64,000 bases of DNA, taken from positions 1 through 64,000 of the forward strand of contig NZ_SGNY01000004.1 of NCBI RefSeq assembly GCF_007002745.1. The letters are read 5' to 3'. Shown here one piece after another: positions 45,769 to 54,559 of the stretch. The DNA comes from Martinezella rhizogenes (GTDB lineage Bacteria; Pseudomonadota; Alphaproteobacteria; Rhizobiales; Rhizobiaceae). Numbering within the stretch: the stretch's first letter is position 1; each line of letters starts with the position of its first letter. Below the pieces are notes generated by a model. That model ran no database searches. It was given only the letters and a program-made list of their open reading frames with translations, and was not told the origin of the DNA. The translations under genes were made by a program, and so were the position numbers.

Positions 45769-46770
45769 ATGCAACGTCTACTCAAAAATCGCGAATGGCT
45801 GCTGGCGGGCATCATCATCGTCATGATCGCCGGTTTTGCGCTGCGCGCGCCCGGTTTCAGCCGGCCCGGCAATCTCGTCAATATCTTCAACGACACGTCC
45901 ATCCTCATCATTCTGGCGCTTGGCCAGATGGCAGTCATTCTCACCAAATCCATTGATCTCTCCGTCGCCGCCAATCTCGCCTTTACCGGCATGGCGGTGG
46001 CGATGACCAACGCCGCCTTTCCGGGTATTCCCCTGCCGCTTCTCATCGCCATGGCGGTCGGCATCGGTGCGTTTCTCGGCTCGCTCAACGGCGTACTGGT
46101 CTGGTGGCTCGGCATTCCGCCCATCGTCGTTACGCTCGGCACGCTCACCATCTATCGCGGCATGGCCTTCGTGCTCTCTGGTGGTGGTTGGGTGAACGCG
46201 CACCAGCTTTCGCCGACCTTCCTCAATGTACCGCGCACCATAATCCTCGGCATGCCGGTTCTTTCATGGGTGGCGATCCTCATCATCGCCGGGGCCTGGC
46301 TGGTGCTCAGCCGCACCTCCTTCGGCCGTTCGGCCTATGCATCGGGCGGTAATCCGAGTGCAGCCGTGTATGCGGGCATCGATGTCGGCCGCACGCGCTT
46401 CTTCGCCTTCGTGCTGTCAGGCGCTCTGGCCGGTCTCGCCAGCTATCTCTGGGTCTCGCGTTATGCCGTTGCCTATGTCGATATCGCCGCCGGTTTCGAA
46501 CTGGACAGCGTGGCGGCCAATGTGATTGGCGGCATCTCGATTGCCGGTGGCATCGGCTCGGTGGCCGGCGCCGTGCTTGGCGCGCTGTTCCTCGGTGTCA
46601 TCAAGAACGCGCTCCCGGTCATCGGCATCTCGCCATTCGCACAGATGGCGATATCAGGCGTGGTGATCGTGCTTGCCGTCGTCTTCAACGCCCGCGCCGA
46701 AGCTCGAAAAGGCCGCATCATCCTGCGCGACCGGGCGGCAGCCGATCAGGCCAAGGAGGCCGCAGCATGA
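45769..46770 (+). CDS. rhaP: Rhamnose ABC transporter permease 1
   Basis: This 333-residue inner-membrane permease of the RbsC/branched-chain type has about ten hydrophobic segments. The family motifs are MAVILTKSIDLSVAANLAFT, LNGVLVWWLGIPPIVVTLGT and VIGGISIAGGIGSVAGAVLG. The ATG at 45769 follows GAGAGGGGC at good spacing and was chosen over the ATG at 45748, which lies inside rhaT. It forms the channel with RhaQ, whose gene overlaps its stop by four bases. Confidence 0.93.
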   Translation: MQRLLKNREWLLAGIIIVMIAGFALRAPGFSRPGNLVNIFNDTSILIILALGQMAVILTKSIDLSVAANLAFTGMAVAMTNAAFPGIPLPLLIAMAVGIGAFLGSLNGVLVWWLGIPPIVVTLGTLTIYRGMAFVLSGGGWVNAHQLSPTFLNVPRTIILGMPVLSWVAILIIAGAWLVLSRTSFGRSAYASGGNPSAAVYAGIDVGRTRFFAFVLSGALAGLASYLWVSRYAVAYVDIAAGFELDSVAANVIGGISIAGGIGSVAGAVLGALFLGVIKNALPVIGISPFAQMAISGVVIVLAVVFNARAEARKGRIILRDRAAADQAKEAAA

Positions 46771-47771
46771 ACTCGCAACCGATACAGACACCCCGCATCA
46801 TCCCCGACAAGCTCGGTACGCCGCTGCGCCGTGTCATGGCCAGCTGGGAAGTGTTGCTGCTTGGCGTTGCGATCCTGATCTTCATCGCAAATTCGCTCGC
46901 CTCACCCTATTTCCTCAATGCCTGGAACCTCTCCGACGCAACCTTCAACTTCACCGAAAAGGCGATCATCGCCTTTGCCATGGCGCTGCTGATCATTGCC
47001 GGTGAAATCGATCTGTCCGTCGCCGCCATCATTGCGCTTGCCTCCACCGCCATGGGTGCGGCGGTGCAGATGGGCGTCGGCACGCCCGGCCTCGTCGCCA
47101 TCGGCATCGGCACCGGGCTTTTATGCGGGGCTTTCAATGGCTTTCTGGTCGCCGGGCTGAAACTGCCGTCCATCGTCGTCACCATCGGCACGATGAGCCT
47201 GTTTCGCGGCATCTCCTATATGGTGCTGGGCGATCAGGCCTATGGCAAATATCCGGCCGACTTCGCCTATTTCGGCCAGGGTTACGTGATCTCCGTCATA
47301 TCCTTCGAATTCGTGCTCTTCATCGTCATGGCCGTCCTCTTCGCCATTCTGCTGCACGCCACCAATTTCGGCCGGCAGGTCTATGTCATCGGCACCAATC
47401 CATTCGCCGCCCGCTTCTCCGGCATTCCCGTCGAGCGGGTGAAGTTCATCCTCTTCCTGCTCACCGGCCTGATGAGCGGCATCGCCGCCGTCTGCCTCAC
47501 CTCCCGACTCGGCTCCACCCGCCCGTCGATCGCTCAGGGCTGGGAGCTTGAAGTGGTGACCATGGTGGTGCTGGGCGGCGTTTCCATTCTCGGCGGCTCG
47601 GGCACCATTGCCGGTGTCGTCATCGCCGCCTTCGTAATGGGCCTTGTCACCTTTGGTCTTGGGCTGCTGAACGTGCCTGGTATCGTCATGTCGATCTTCG
47701 TCGGCCTGCTTTTGATCGTCACCATCGCCATCCCCATCGTCGTCCGCCGCCTTCGGGCCATGAGAAGTTAA
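46767..47771 (+). CDS. rhaQ: Rhamnose ABC transporter permease 2
   Basis: This 334-residue RbsC-type permease has motifs ALLIIAGEIDLSVAAIIALA, GFLVAGLKLPSIVVTIGTMS and VLGGVSILGGSGTIAGVVIA. The start codon overlaps the rhaP stop (ATGA) and the mutarotase gene begins 3 bp after its end. Two different permease genes in tandem, rather than one homodimeric permease, is the pattern known for the rhizobial rhamnose importer. Confidence 0.93.
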   Translation: MNSQPIQTPRIIPDKLGTPLRRVMASWEVLLLGVAILIFIANSLASPYFLNAWNLSDATFNFTEKAIIAFAMALLIIAGEIDLSVAAIIALASTAMGAAVQMGVGTPGLVAIGIGTGLLCGAFNGFLVAGLKLPSIVVTIGTMSLFRGISYMVLGDQAYGKYPADFAYFGQGYVISVISFEFVLFIVMAVLFAILLHATNFGRQVYVIGTNPFAARFSGIPVERVKFILFLLTGLMSGIAAVCLTSRLGSTRPSIAQGWELEVVTMVVLGGVSILGGSGTIAGVVIAAFVMGLVTFGLGLLNVPGIVMSIFVGLLLIVTIAIPIVVRRLRAMRS

Positions 47772-47774
47772 GCC

Positions 47775-48098
47775 ATGCCTGAACTTGAAAAACACGCCTT
47801 CAAGATGAAACTCTTTCCCGGCAAGCAGGCGGAATATAAAAAACGCCATGACGAGATATGGCCGGAACTGGTGGCGCTGCTGCACGAGGCGGGTGTGGGC
47901 GATTACTCCATCCATCTCGATCCGGAAACCAATATCCTGTTCGGCGTGCTGACCCGCCCGAAGAACCATGGCATGGCGGCCTTGCCCGAGCATCCCGTGA
48001 TGAAAAAATGGTGGGCGCACATGGCCGATATCATGGAGAGCAATCCCGATAATTCGCCTGTGGCGAAAGACCTGCTGACGGTATTCCATCTGCCATGA
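47775..48098 (+). CDS. rhaU: L-rhamnose mutarotase
   Basis: This 107-residue ferredoxin-like protein of the RhaM/RhaU family interconverts alpha and beta L-rhamnopyranose. Features are [20 protein letters not shown] with the active-site His, the [19 protein letters not shown] strand and the C-terminal tryptophan-rich [14 protein letters not shown]. coli RhaM is 104 residues. In rhizobia this protein is also reported to be needed for transport and kinase function. It is translationally coupled to rhaK through an ATGA overlap. Confidence 0.94.
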   Translation: MPELEKHAFKMKLFPGKQAEYKKRHDEIWPELVALLHEAGVGDYSIHLDPETNILFGVLTRPKNHGMAALPEHPVMKKWWAHMADIMESNPDNSPVAKDLLTVFHLP

Positions 48099-49477
48099 GC
48101 GATCCAATCATGCCCGGCCGCATCGCGGTCATCGATATCGGCAAGACCAATGCCAAGGTCGTCATTATCGACACCTGCAGTGGAGAAGAGATTGCCAGCG
48201 ACCGACGGACAAACCCGGTCCTTCGCGCCGGCATTTATCCACATTACGATGTGGAAATGCTCTGGAGCTTCATTCTTGCCTCGCTTCGCCGATTTGGTCG
48301 TGAGCCGGGTTTCGACGCGATTTCCATCACCACCCATGGCGCGGCAGCGGCCCTTCTCGATGAGAACGGCGATCTTGCCATGCCGGTGCTGGATTATGAG
48401 CACAGCTATCCCGCCGCTGTTCAGCAAGCCTATCTTGGCCTGAGGCCCGATTTTTCAGAAACCGGCTCGCCGCAGCTTCCCGTCGGGCTGAACCTTGGCG
48501 CACAAATCCATTTTCAGAAAACCGCGTTTCCGCAGGAGTTCGCCAGGGTACGCAGCATCGTCACCTATGCGCAATATTGGGCGGGGCGGCTGACCGGCGT
48601 TCACGCAACCGAAACGACGTCCCTCGGTTGCCACACTGACCTCTGGAACCCTCGGCGGAAAACCTTTTCTTCGCTCGTCGATCGTCTCGGCATTGGGCAA
48701 TTGATGGCGCCCGTGCGTTCCGCTTTCGATGTGCTCGGGCCGGTTCGCAGGTCACTGGCGCACGAAACCGGTCTGTCTGCAGATGTGCCTGTCTATTGCG
48801 GTATCCACGATTCCAACGCATCGCTCCTGCCGCATCTGTTGCGCCGGCAGGGCGATTTTTCGGTCGTCTCGACCGGCACATGGGTGGTGAATTTCGCCAT
48901 CGGCGGCACAGTGGATGCGCTGGACCCCGCCCGTGACACGCTGTTGAATGTCGATGCTCTCGGACGCCCCGTTCCGTCCTCCCGTTTCATGGGCGGCAGG
49001 GAATATGAAATGCTGACGCAGCAATTCGGGCCTGCGCCGGACGACGAAATCGAGGCCACACTTGGTCGTGTGCTGGCCAGGGGCATGACGCTGTTGCCCA
49101 GCGTCGTCGGCGGTTCCGGCCCCTTCCCCGGAAAAACGGCGCGCTGGATTAATGACGACAATGCCACGGTCGCGGAGCGGCACGCGGCGGCATCCCTTTA
49201 TCTTGCGCTTATGACGGAGTTCAGTCTTTCGCTGATCGGGCGAAAAGGCCCGGTGCTGGTTGAAGGCCCATTTGCCAGCAATGCGCTTTATCTCAAGGCG
49301 CTGGCGGGTTTTGCAGATACGGAGGTGATCGCCGTCGGCGGCTCCACGGGCACCAGCGCGGGCGCCGCACTCCTCACCGGCATAAGGCCGCTTGCCGGCC
49401 GGGAGCGTCATTTCGCTCCTGATAGCATTGCCGGGCTTGGTCCATATCGTAGCGACTGGCTCGCGCGTCTGGGTTGA
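48095..49477 (+). CDS. rhaK: Rhamnulokinase, FGGY family
   Basis: This 460-residue sugar kinase of the actin-like FGGY family phosphorylates L-rhamnulose. It opens with [18 protein letters not shown], the phosphate-1 loop, and contains [26 protein letters not shown] with the catalytic Asp, [12 protein letters not shown] and the C-terminal [15 protein letters not shown] and [15 protein letters not shown]. In R. leguminosarum RhaK also affects the transporter, which fits its position at the end of the importer operon. A hairpin follows the stop. Confidence 0.93.
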   Translation: MSDPIMPGRIAVIDIGKTNAKVVIIDTCSGEEIASDRRTNPVLRAGIYPHYDVEMLWSFILASLRRFGREPGFDAISITTHGAAAALLDENGDLAMPVLDYEHSYPAAVQQAYLGLRPDFSETGSPQLPVGLNLGAQIHFQKTAFPQEFARVRSIVTYAQYWAGRLTGVHATETTSLGCHTDLWNPRRKTFSSLVDRLGIGQLMAPVRSAFDVLGPVRRSLAHETGLSADVPVYCGIHDSNASLLPHLLRRQGDFSVVSTGTWVVNFAIGGTVDALDPARDTLLNVDALGRPVPSSRFMGGREYEMLTQQFGPAPDDEIEATLGRVLARGMTLLPSVVGGSGPFPGKTARWINDDNATVAERHAAASLYLALMTEFSLSLIGRKGPVLVEGPFASNALYLKALAGFADTEVIAVGGSTGTSAGAALLTGIRPLAGRERHFAPDSIAGLGPYRSDWLARLG

Positions 49478-49485
49478 CGCAAAAT

Positions 49486-49519
49486 ACGAAATGCGGCCTC
49501 GAATGAAGCCGCATTTCGT
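49486..49519. terminator. Bidirectional terminator between rhaK and hydrolase gene
   Basis: ACGAAATGCGGC (49486-49497) pairs exactly with GCCGCATTTCGT (49508-49519). The stem lies between convergent stops, 8 bp after rhaK and 12 bp before the end of the minus-strand gene. TTTCGTCTT follows on the plus strand and TATTTT on the minus strand, so it probably serves both. Confidence 0.75.
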
Positions 49520-49531
49520 TTCGTCTTAAGA

Positions 49532-50368
49532 TCAGCCCTTGATGAAGGCCAGAAGATCGGCGTTGAGCACATCGGCGTTGATGGTCAGCATGCCGTGCGA
49601 GAAACCGGGATAGGTCTTCAGCGTGCCGTTTTTCAAGAGCTTTACCGATTTCAGCGCGGAGTCGGCAATCGGCACGATCTGGTCGTCTTCGCCGTGCAGC
49701 ACCAGTGTCGGCACGCTGATCGCCTTCAGGTCTTCCGTCTGGTCGGTTTCGGAGAAGGCCTTGATGCCATCGTAGTGGGCCTTTGCGCCACCCATCATGC
49801 CCTGCCGCCACCAGTTCTGGATCACGCCTTCCTGGGCGGTCGCACCATCACGGTTGAAACCGTAGAACGGGCCGGAGGGCACATCGCGGAAGAACTGCGC
49901 GCGATTTGCGGCAAGCGCCGAGCGGAAGCCGTCAAAAACCTCGATCGGCAGGCCTTCGGGGTTTTCCGTGGTCTTCAGCATCAGCGGTGGCACGGCGGAA
50001 ACGAGCACGGCCTTGGCAACGCGGCCGGCGGGTTCGCCATGTTTGGCGACATAACGGGCAACTTCGCCGCCGCCGGTGGAGTGGCCGATATGGACGGCAT
50101 TCTTCAGATCGAGCGCCTCGGCGACGGCAAAGGCGTCGGCGGCGTAATGATCCATGTCGTGACCTTCGGCAACCTGGGCAGACCGGCCATGGCCACGGCG
50201 ATCATGGGCGACGACGCGAAAACCCTTGGAAAGGAAGAACAGCATCTGCGCATCCCAGTCATCGGAAGAGAGCGGCCAGCCGTGATGAAACATGATGGGC
50301 TGGGCATCCTTCGGGCCCCAGTCCTTGTAGAAGATTTCGGTTCCGTCTGTCGTCTTTACAAAGCCCAT
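49532..50368 (-). CDS. Alpha/beta hydrolase, cofactor-free chloroperoxidase/esterase type
   Basis: This 278-residue alpha/beta-hydrolase starts MGFVKTTDGTEIFYKDWGPK, the typical opening of bacterial non-haem chloroperoxidases and arylesterases. The nucleophile is Ser97 in HIGHSTGGGEVAR, the acid probably Asp in LHGEDDQIVP, and the base His in GFSHGM; oxyanion residues are in HHGWPLSSDDW and HDRRGHGRS. The start at 50368 is at the right distance from AGGAG, whereas the ATG at 50374 is too close. No signal peptide. The natural substrate is probably an ester. It stands alone, with a gap of 261 bp upstream. Confidence 0.9.
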   Translation of the reverse strand: MGFVKTTDGTEIFYKDWGPKDAQPIMFHHGWPLSSDDWDAQMLFFLSKGFRVVAHDRRGHGRSAQVAEGHDMDHYAADAFAVAEALDLKNAVHIGHSTGGGEVARYVAKHGEPAGRVAKAVLVSAVPPLMLKTTENPEGLPIEVFDGFRSALAANRAQFFRDVPSGPFYGFNRDGATAQEGVIQNWWRQGMMGGAKAHYDGIKAFSETDQTEDLKAISVPTLVLHGEDDQIVPIADSALKSVKLLKNGTLKTYPGFSHGMLTINADVLNADLLAFIKG

Positions 50369-50629
50369 GATCATTCTCCTTCGGTTGCGTTGGCATCTTC
50401 CGGTGCGGTGTCAGTTGTGCGCCGGTTTGATGGAGGGATGATGACGCAGGGCAACGGTTGCGACAATTGCAACAATAATTGGCAATGAATTGCTGTTTAT
50501 GAAATTATCTTTTCGATCCGCCTGGCTGCACACGCATCGAACCGCTCCGCGCCCTCACTCTGCAGTGAGAACGAGAGGATAGGCAGACGGTTCCGTGAAT
50601 TCAATCACCTACTGGGGCGACCCTCGTCT

Positions 50630-51325
50630 TCAATCCACCTCGGGATCGTATTCCCTCGGGCTGTCATCCTTGGAAAACAACACACAAGGTCCGCGGGAAC
50701 CGCGCGGATCATAGGCATAGCCCTTGGCCGTCAGCGCCTGCATGATATCGCGAACCCCGGCAAGGCCATAAAGATGGTCATGCAGCTCGACGAATATCCG
50801 CTCCACGCCGGCAAGATCGGCCCTGCCAAGCAGGTCACGTTCGGCGCCTTCAATATCCATCACGAGGGCGGTAATGCCGTGGCCGGCAATAAATTCATCG
50901 ATATTTTCGGAAGAGATTTCGATGCGCTGTTCATAAGGCCCCTGATTTTCGTCCATGGAGGACATCCAGAGATCCTTGCGGACGTAGAAAGGATAGGTGC
51001 TCGGCGCATCGGCGGTGAGAAGCCCCTGCGAAAACACGACATTGCCGCGGCAATTGGCCTTGAGCACCCGCTCTGCCAGCGCCGCCGTCGAAGGATTGGC
51101 CTCGAAAGCCCACACCGAAACATCGTCAATGCCGGCAATGATGGAGGTGATGATGCCGATGCCCGACCCCAGTTCCAGCACGCGGTCGCCGGGCTTGATG
51201 GCTTTCAGGACGCTGCGGGCCTCTTTCGCCTCATAGCTGCCGTCGGTCAGCGCCTGCCAGATGACGGGCGATACCTCATCGGAAGAAAGAGGCAGGGCAA
51301 CTCCATGCACGTCCAGTATTTCCAT
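50630..51325 (-). CDS. FkbM-family methyltransferase
   Basis: This 231-residue SAM-dependent methyltransferase has the motif I VLELGSGIGIITSIIA (residues about 48-63), an acidic VWAFEANPS after strand 2, and NIDEFIAGHGITALVMDIEG, the FkbM-type motif IV. The C-terminus has RIFVELHDHLYGLAGVRDIM. FkbM proteins O-methylate sugars or other hydroxyl groups. It lies 160 bp downstream of the GGDEF-EAL gene on the same strand, and no polysaccharide genes are adjacent, so the substrate cannot be guessed. Confidence 0.83.
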   Translation of the reverse strand: MEILDVHGVALPLSSDEVSPVIWQALTDGSYEAKEARSVLKAIKPGDRVLELGSGIGIITSIIAGIDDVSVWAFEANPSTAALAERVLKANCRGNVVFSQGLLTADAPSTYPFYVRKDLWMSSMDENQGPYEQRIEISSENIDEFIAGHGITALVMDIEGAERDLLGRADLAGVERIFVELHDHLYGLAGVRDIMQALTAKGYAYDPRGSRGPCVLFSKDDSPREYDPEVD

Positions 51326-51485
51326 GTCTCAAGCCTTTTCGCAAAACCCGGTCGTTTCACCAGAACGATCCCGTATCGACCGGAATGCTCTACAGCATCG
51401 GTGCAGCAACCGGTATCGGTTTTAGCAGGAACCGATGCATCCGGTTAAAATTTCGATACGCTTGCGGTGATGCGAAAAGGGGATT

Positions 51486-53420
51486 TCAGACGGAACTCCA
51501 GAACACCAGCTCCTTGGCTGGCAACGGCCTGCTGATCAGATAACCCTGTACCTGATCGCAACCCAGACGTCGGACGCACTCATATTGCTCTTCCGTCTCG
51601 ATGCCTTCGGCAATCGTGGTCATTCGCAGACTACGGCCCACCCCGACCACAAATTCGACGATCGCCAGCGCGTCACGGTCGCTGGTGATATCGCGCAGGA
51701 AGGACCGGTCGATCTTGATCTTGTCGAAGGGAACGCCACGCAAATTCGCAAGCGAGGAATAGCCTGTGCCAAAATCATCCATGGCGATCTTGATGCCGAC
51801 ATCCTTCAGCCGGGTCAGCGTATTGATCGTCTGGTCGCTCTTGTTCAGCAGGATCGATTCGGTGATCTCAAGCTCAAGCCGGCTCGGCTCCAGCCCGCTT
51901 TTTTCAAGGGCACCCATGACGTTCTGGATGAGGTTGGTGCTGTGAAACTGAACCGGTGACAGGTTTACCGCCACTTTCATGTCGTCGTCCCAGCCCATCG
52001 CCTCGCGGCAGGCGGTCTCCATCACCCATTTTCCGAGCGAATGGATAAGGCCGGTTCGTTCCGCAACGGGAATGAACACGCTGGGCGGCACATCCCCCCG
52101 CACGGGATGCTTCCAGCGCAGAAGTGCCTCGAAGCCGCAGAGCTTGCGTGTCTGCGTTGCCACCTGCGGCTGGTAATAGACTTCCATCTCATCGTTCTGC
52201 AGCGCCGTCTGCAGATCGGCCTCGAAGGATTTCTTTTCGGTCAGCTGCTTCTGCATACGGACCTTGAAAACACTCGCCCGGCCCGGACCGATGGCTTTCG
52301 CCTCATAAAGCGCCAGATCGGCGCGTTTGAACAATTCATCCGCATCGACTGTACCATGCGATATGGCGATGCCGATGCAGGTGCCGATTTTGACCTCCTG
52401 CACGCCAAGCTGGTAAGTGCGGCTGATCTGGTCGATGAGCTTGGAGGCAAGGCGGCGGGCCGTGTCCTCGTTAAGGTCATCGGAGACCACGGCAAATTCG
52501 TCGCCGCCCAGCCGGCATACCATGTCGTAATCGCCGCTGATGGCCGAAAGCCGCTGCGCCACGGCCTGGAGCAGCGCATCACCCGCATCGTGGCCAAGCG
52601 TATCGTTGACGTCCTTGAACCCGTCGAGATCAAGCAGAAGGATCGCCGTCGTTCCGGTACCGCCGAAGGATCGGCGCAATCTCTCGATCAATTCCTGGCG
52701 GAACAGGGACCGGTTGGGCAGCCCGGTCAGCGCGTCGTGATAGGCGTCATGTTCCAGCCGCACGTTTTTCGCCTGCAGCTCCAGCGTTGCGGCGCGCAGA
52801 TCGTCCGTCAGGCCGCGCATGCTTTTCTGTGCACGATTCAGAAGGTCGTTCTGACGAAGCAGCAATATGACGAGCGCGATACCGCAGAGGATGAGGCCAC
52901 CCGCCAACGCGGTATAGACGATGTGAAGCTTGCGCACATCCTCATGGGCTGTATCAATGAGATTGACGTCATAGGCCACTGATGACGAGGCCAGTGTCGT
53001 CATCGGCGCATCAAGCGCGCTCATGGCCGAAAGCAGATCCGGAACATCCGCCGGTTCCAGACTGTTAATCTGCTGTTCCAGGCGCGCCAGAACGGCATCA
53101 AGCTGGGTTACCAGATCTCGCCACTGCTGCTTTTCATGGATGAAGGCCCCCAGATTGCCCTGTTTCAAAAGCTCCAGGCGGCTGAGCATGATGTCCAGAC
53201 GCAACTGCAATTCGTCCCGGTCAAGCTTACCGGGGCTTAGCGCGAATACGGCAAGCTTGTTCTGAAGGCGAAGATACTCCGCCACGGTCTGGCTGACGGC
53301 CCACGAATCGTTATAGCGGGCGAACTTCTGCAAAGCGGTTTGCCGCTCGGCAATGACGAAAGCGATATAGCCCGTTGCCAGGACGAAGCAACAGATGATC
53401 ACCGCCACAAGTTTTCGCAA
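51486..53420 (-). CDS. Membrane GGDEF-EAL cyclic-di-GMP protein
   Basis: This 644-residue sensor-type protein has a membrane helix (5-25), a periplasmic helical domain (about 26-170), a second membrane helix (173-190) and a coiled stretch. GGDEF (305-309) and EAL domains follow (EAL at 431-433, with RWKHP and a later DDFGTGYSSL). Both catalytic motifs are intact, so it may make and break cyclic-di-GMP; the RxxD inhibitory site before GGDEF is not conserved (Gly-Asp-Tyr-Asp). It starts at TTG 53420 after AAAGGTG, 9 bp after the stop of the preceding small periplasmic protein gene, and no nearby ATG exists. The pair is probably coexpressed and the small protein may modulate the periplasmic domain. 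Confidence 0.9.
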   Translation of the reverse strand: MRKLVAVIICCFVLATGYIAFVIAERQTALQKFARYNDSWAVSQTVAEYLRLQNKLAVFALSPGKLDRDELQLRLDIMLSRLELLKQGNLGAFIHEKQQWRDLVTQLDAVLARLEQQINSLEPADVPDLLSAMSALDAPMTTLASSSVAYDVNLIDTAHEDVRKLHIVYTALAGGLILCGIALVILLLRQNDLLNRAQKSMRGLTDDLRAATLELQAKNVRLEHDAYHDALTGLPNRSLFRQELIERLRRSFGGTGTTAILLLDLDGFKDVNDTLGHDAGDALLQAVAQRLSAISGDYDMVCRLGGDEFAVVSDDLNEDTARRLASKLIDQISRTYQLGVQEVKIGTCIGIAISHGTVDADELFKRADLALYEAKAIGPGRASVFKVRMQKQLTEKKSFEADLQTALQNDEMEVYYQPQVATQTRKLCGFEALLRWKHPVRGDVPPSVFIPVAERTGLIHSLGKWVMETACREAMGWDDDMKVAVNLSPVQFHSTNLIQNVMGALEKSGLEPSRLELEITESILLNKSDQTINTLTRLKDVGIKIAMDDFGTGYSSLANLRGVPFDKIKIDRSFLRDITSDRDALAIVEFVVGVGRSLRMTTIAEGIETEEQYECVRRLGCDQVQGYLISRPLPAKELVFWSSV

Positions 53421-53429
53421 ACGGCACCT

Positions 53430-53936
53430 TTATTCCACTATCAATTTGGCGACTTGCCACGCGGACCGCGAATAATAGGTCTGCTTCTGTAATTCCGGGT
53501 CGCTGTCATAGGGGTAAATGACGAACAACGGACCCTTTTCTCGAACTGTCATGTAGTTGCCATCCAGTTTGATCGCCAGAATAACGTTAAATTTCTTAAA
53601 ATCCTCAACCGGTATCGTGCTGACATAATCATTAAGAGCAACCGCCGTGATGCTGGTGCCCGTCGCACCGACGACCTCCATCAATTTTTCCAGCGAAACA
53701 CCATCGAAACGGACGCGACCATCGTGCCATGGCGTCGTCGTCTCCACCGTCACCATGCCAAGCGCCTCCAGCATGTCGCGATCGAACTGCGCAGCACCAT
53801 CGGCATTCGTATTGGTGATCTTGCCGGATATGGTTAATATCGGCTTTCCTTGCGGTTTGGCAATTGTCCCCGCTTGGGCACAGGAAAGCCACACGAGCGA
53901 CAAGAACGCGCTGAGAAGTACCCGGGCGAAACTCAT
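53430..53936 (-). CDS. Periplasmic molybdopterin-oxidoreductase-fold protein lacking the Mo-ligand cysteine
   Basis: This 168-residue protein has a signal peptide (MSFARVLLSAFLSLVWLSCA, cleavage after AQA). The mature domain looks like the sulfite-oxidase-type molybdopterin-binding fold: ILTISGKITNTNADGAAQFD, TTPWHDGRVRFDGVSLEKLM, LNDYVSTIP and KGPLFVIYPYD. The mature part contains no cysteine, so the usual molybdenum thiolate ligand is absent and catalysis is unlikely. Its gene directly precedes the GGDEF-EAL gene with an 9-bp gap, suggesting a ligand-sensing partner. That role is inference. Confidence 0.8.
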   Translation of the reverse strand: MSFARVLLSAFLSLVWLSCAQAGTIAKPQGKPILTISGKITNTNADGAAQFDRDMLEALGMVTVETTTPWHDGRVRFDGVSLEKLMEVVGATGTSITAVALNDYVSTIPVEDFKKFNVILAIKLDGNYMTVREKGPLFVIYPYDSDPELQKQTYYSRSAWQVAKLIVE

Positions 53937-54559
53937 ACTTTTTCTCCATCGATAACGTTCAGGTCGAAGGTTTTCGCCAACCGCTGATGGTCAAGGGAAC
54001 CGACGTCCGCAATATATATCAGGAAAGTATGTTATATCCTCACTGAGATTTTATCCGTATTTTCTCTAGGTTTTGAGTAAACCCTTTGGATAATTTTTCC
54101 GTCTTATTTGTACTTTTTTACGTTTCGCGCACTGTTATGACGCATGCAAAGCCCGCTCATGCCGCCACACCAAATTCCTCCGGCGGAACGAAGGCCAAAT
54201 CGTGACGGGGGCTTTCCTGGCCACATACGGAAACATGTGATTCGCGCAAACCGGAGGTTGCGACCGGAAACCCGGCATCGACTTGCATGCTAAACATAAA
54301 TGACAAAAGACAAGTTCCACGTCACAGAAAAATCATCGTCTTTGCCAGAGCCGACGGTTGAAACATACCGCGCGGAACTTAATATAAAGGCTGTCGTTTC
54401 CGTTTCCGGCAACTCCAGAATCCCCGCCGGAAATGTCCAGACACACGTTCCGCGCAGCGAAAGCCGCGATGCCGGATATCGTCCGGCCAGGAAAATTCTG
54501 TTCACGTCTCCGGGCCGGACGGCATCCGCCGTATTGGCCGCATCATGAAGGTAGCCCCT
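53937..54559. other. 623-bp gap without convincing gene
   Basis: Positions 54010-54125 are clearly AT-rich for this genome and may hold the promoter of the minus-strand signalling pair. The part from 54130 to 54545 has a small open frame on the plus strand (54300-54548) without recognisable features or ribosome-binding site, so I do not call it. A small RNA or a long leader to the dehydrogenase gene cannot be excluded. Confidence 0.5.

Noticed and set aside
47121..48107. 328-codon minus-strand frame rich in Asp/Gly/His
   Set aside because: It is antisense to rhaQ and rhaU. The acidic low-complexity composition is the mirror of membrane-protein codons.
53430..53936. Calling this a functional molybdenum oxidoreductase
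   Set aside because: The mature protein has no cysteine to ligate molybdenum and is shorter than catalytic members. Only the fold similarity is supported.
54300..54548. 82-codon plus-strand frame before the semialdehyde dehydrogenase
   Set aside because: It has no ribosome-binding site and no recognisable domain, and it ends just before the dehydrogenase start. It could at most be a leader peptide, for which there is no evidence.
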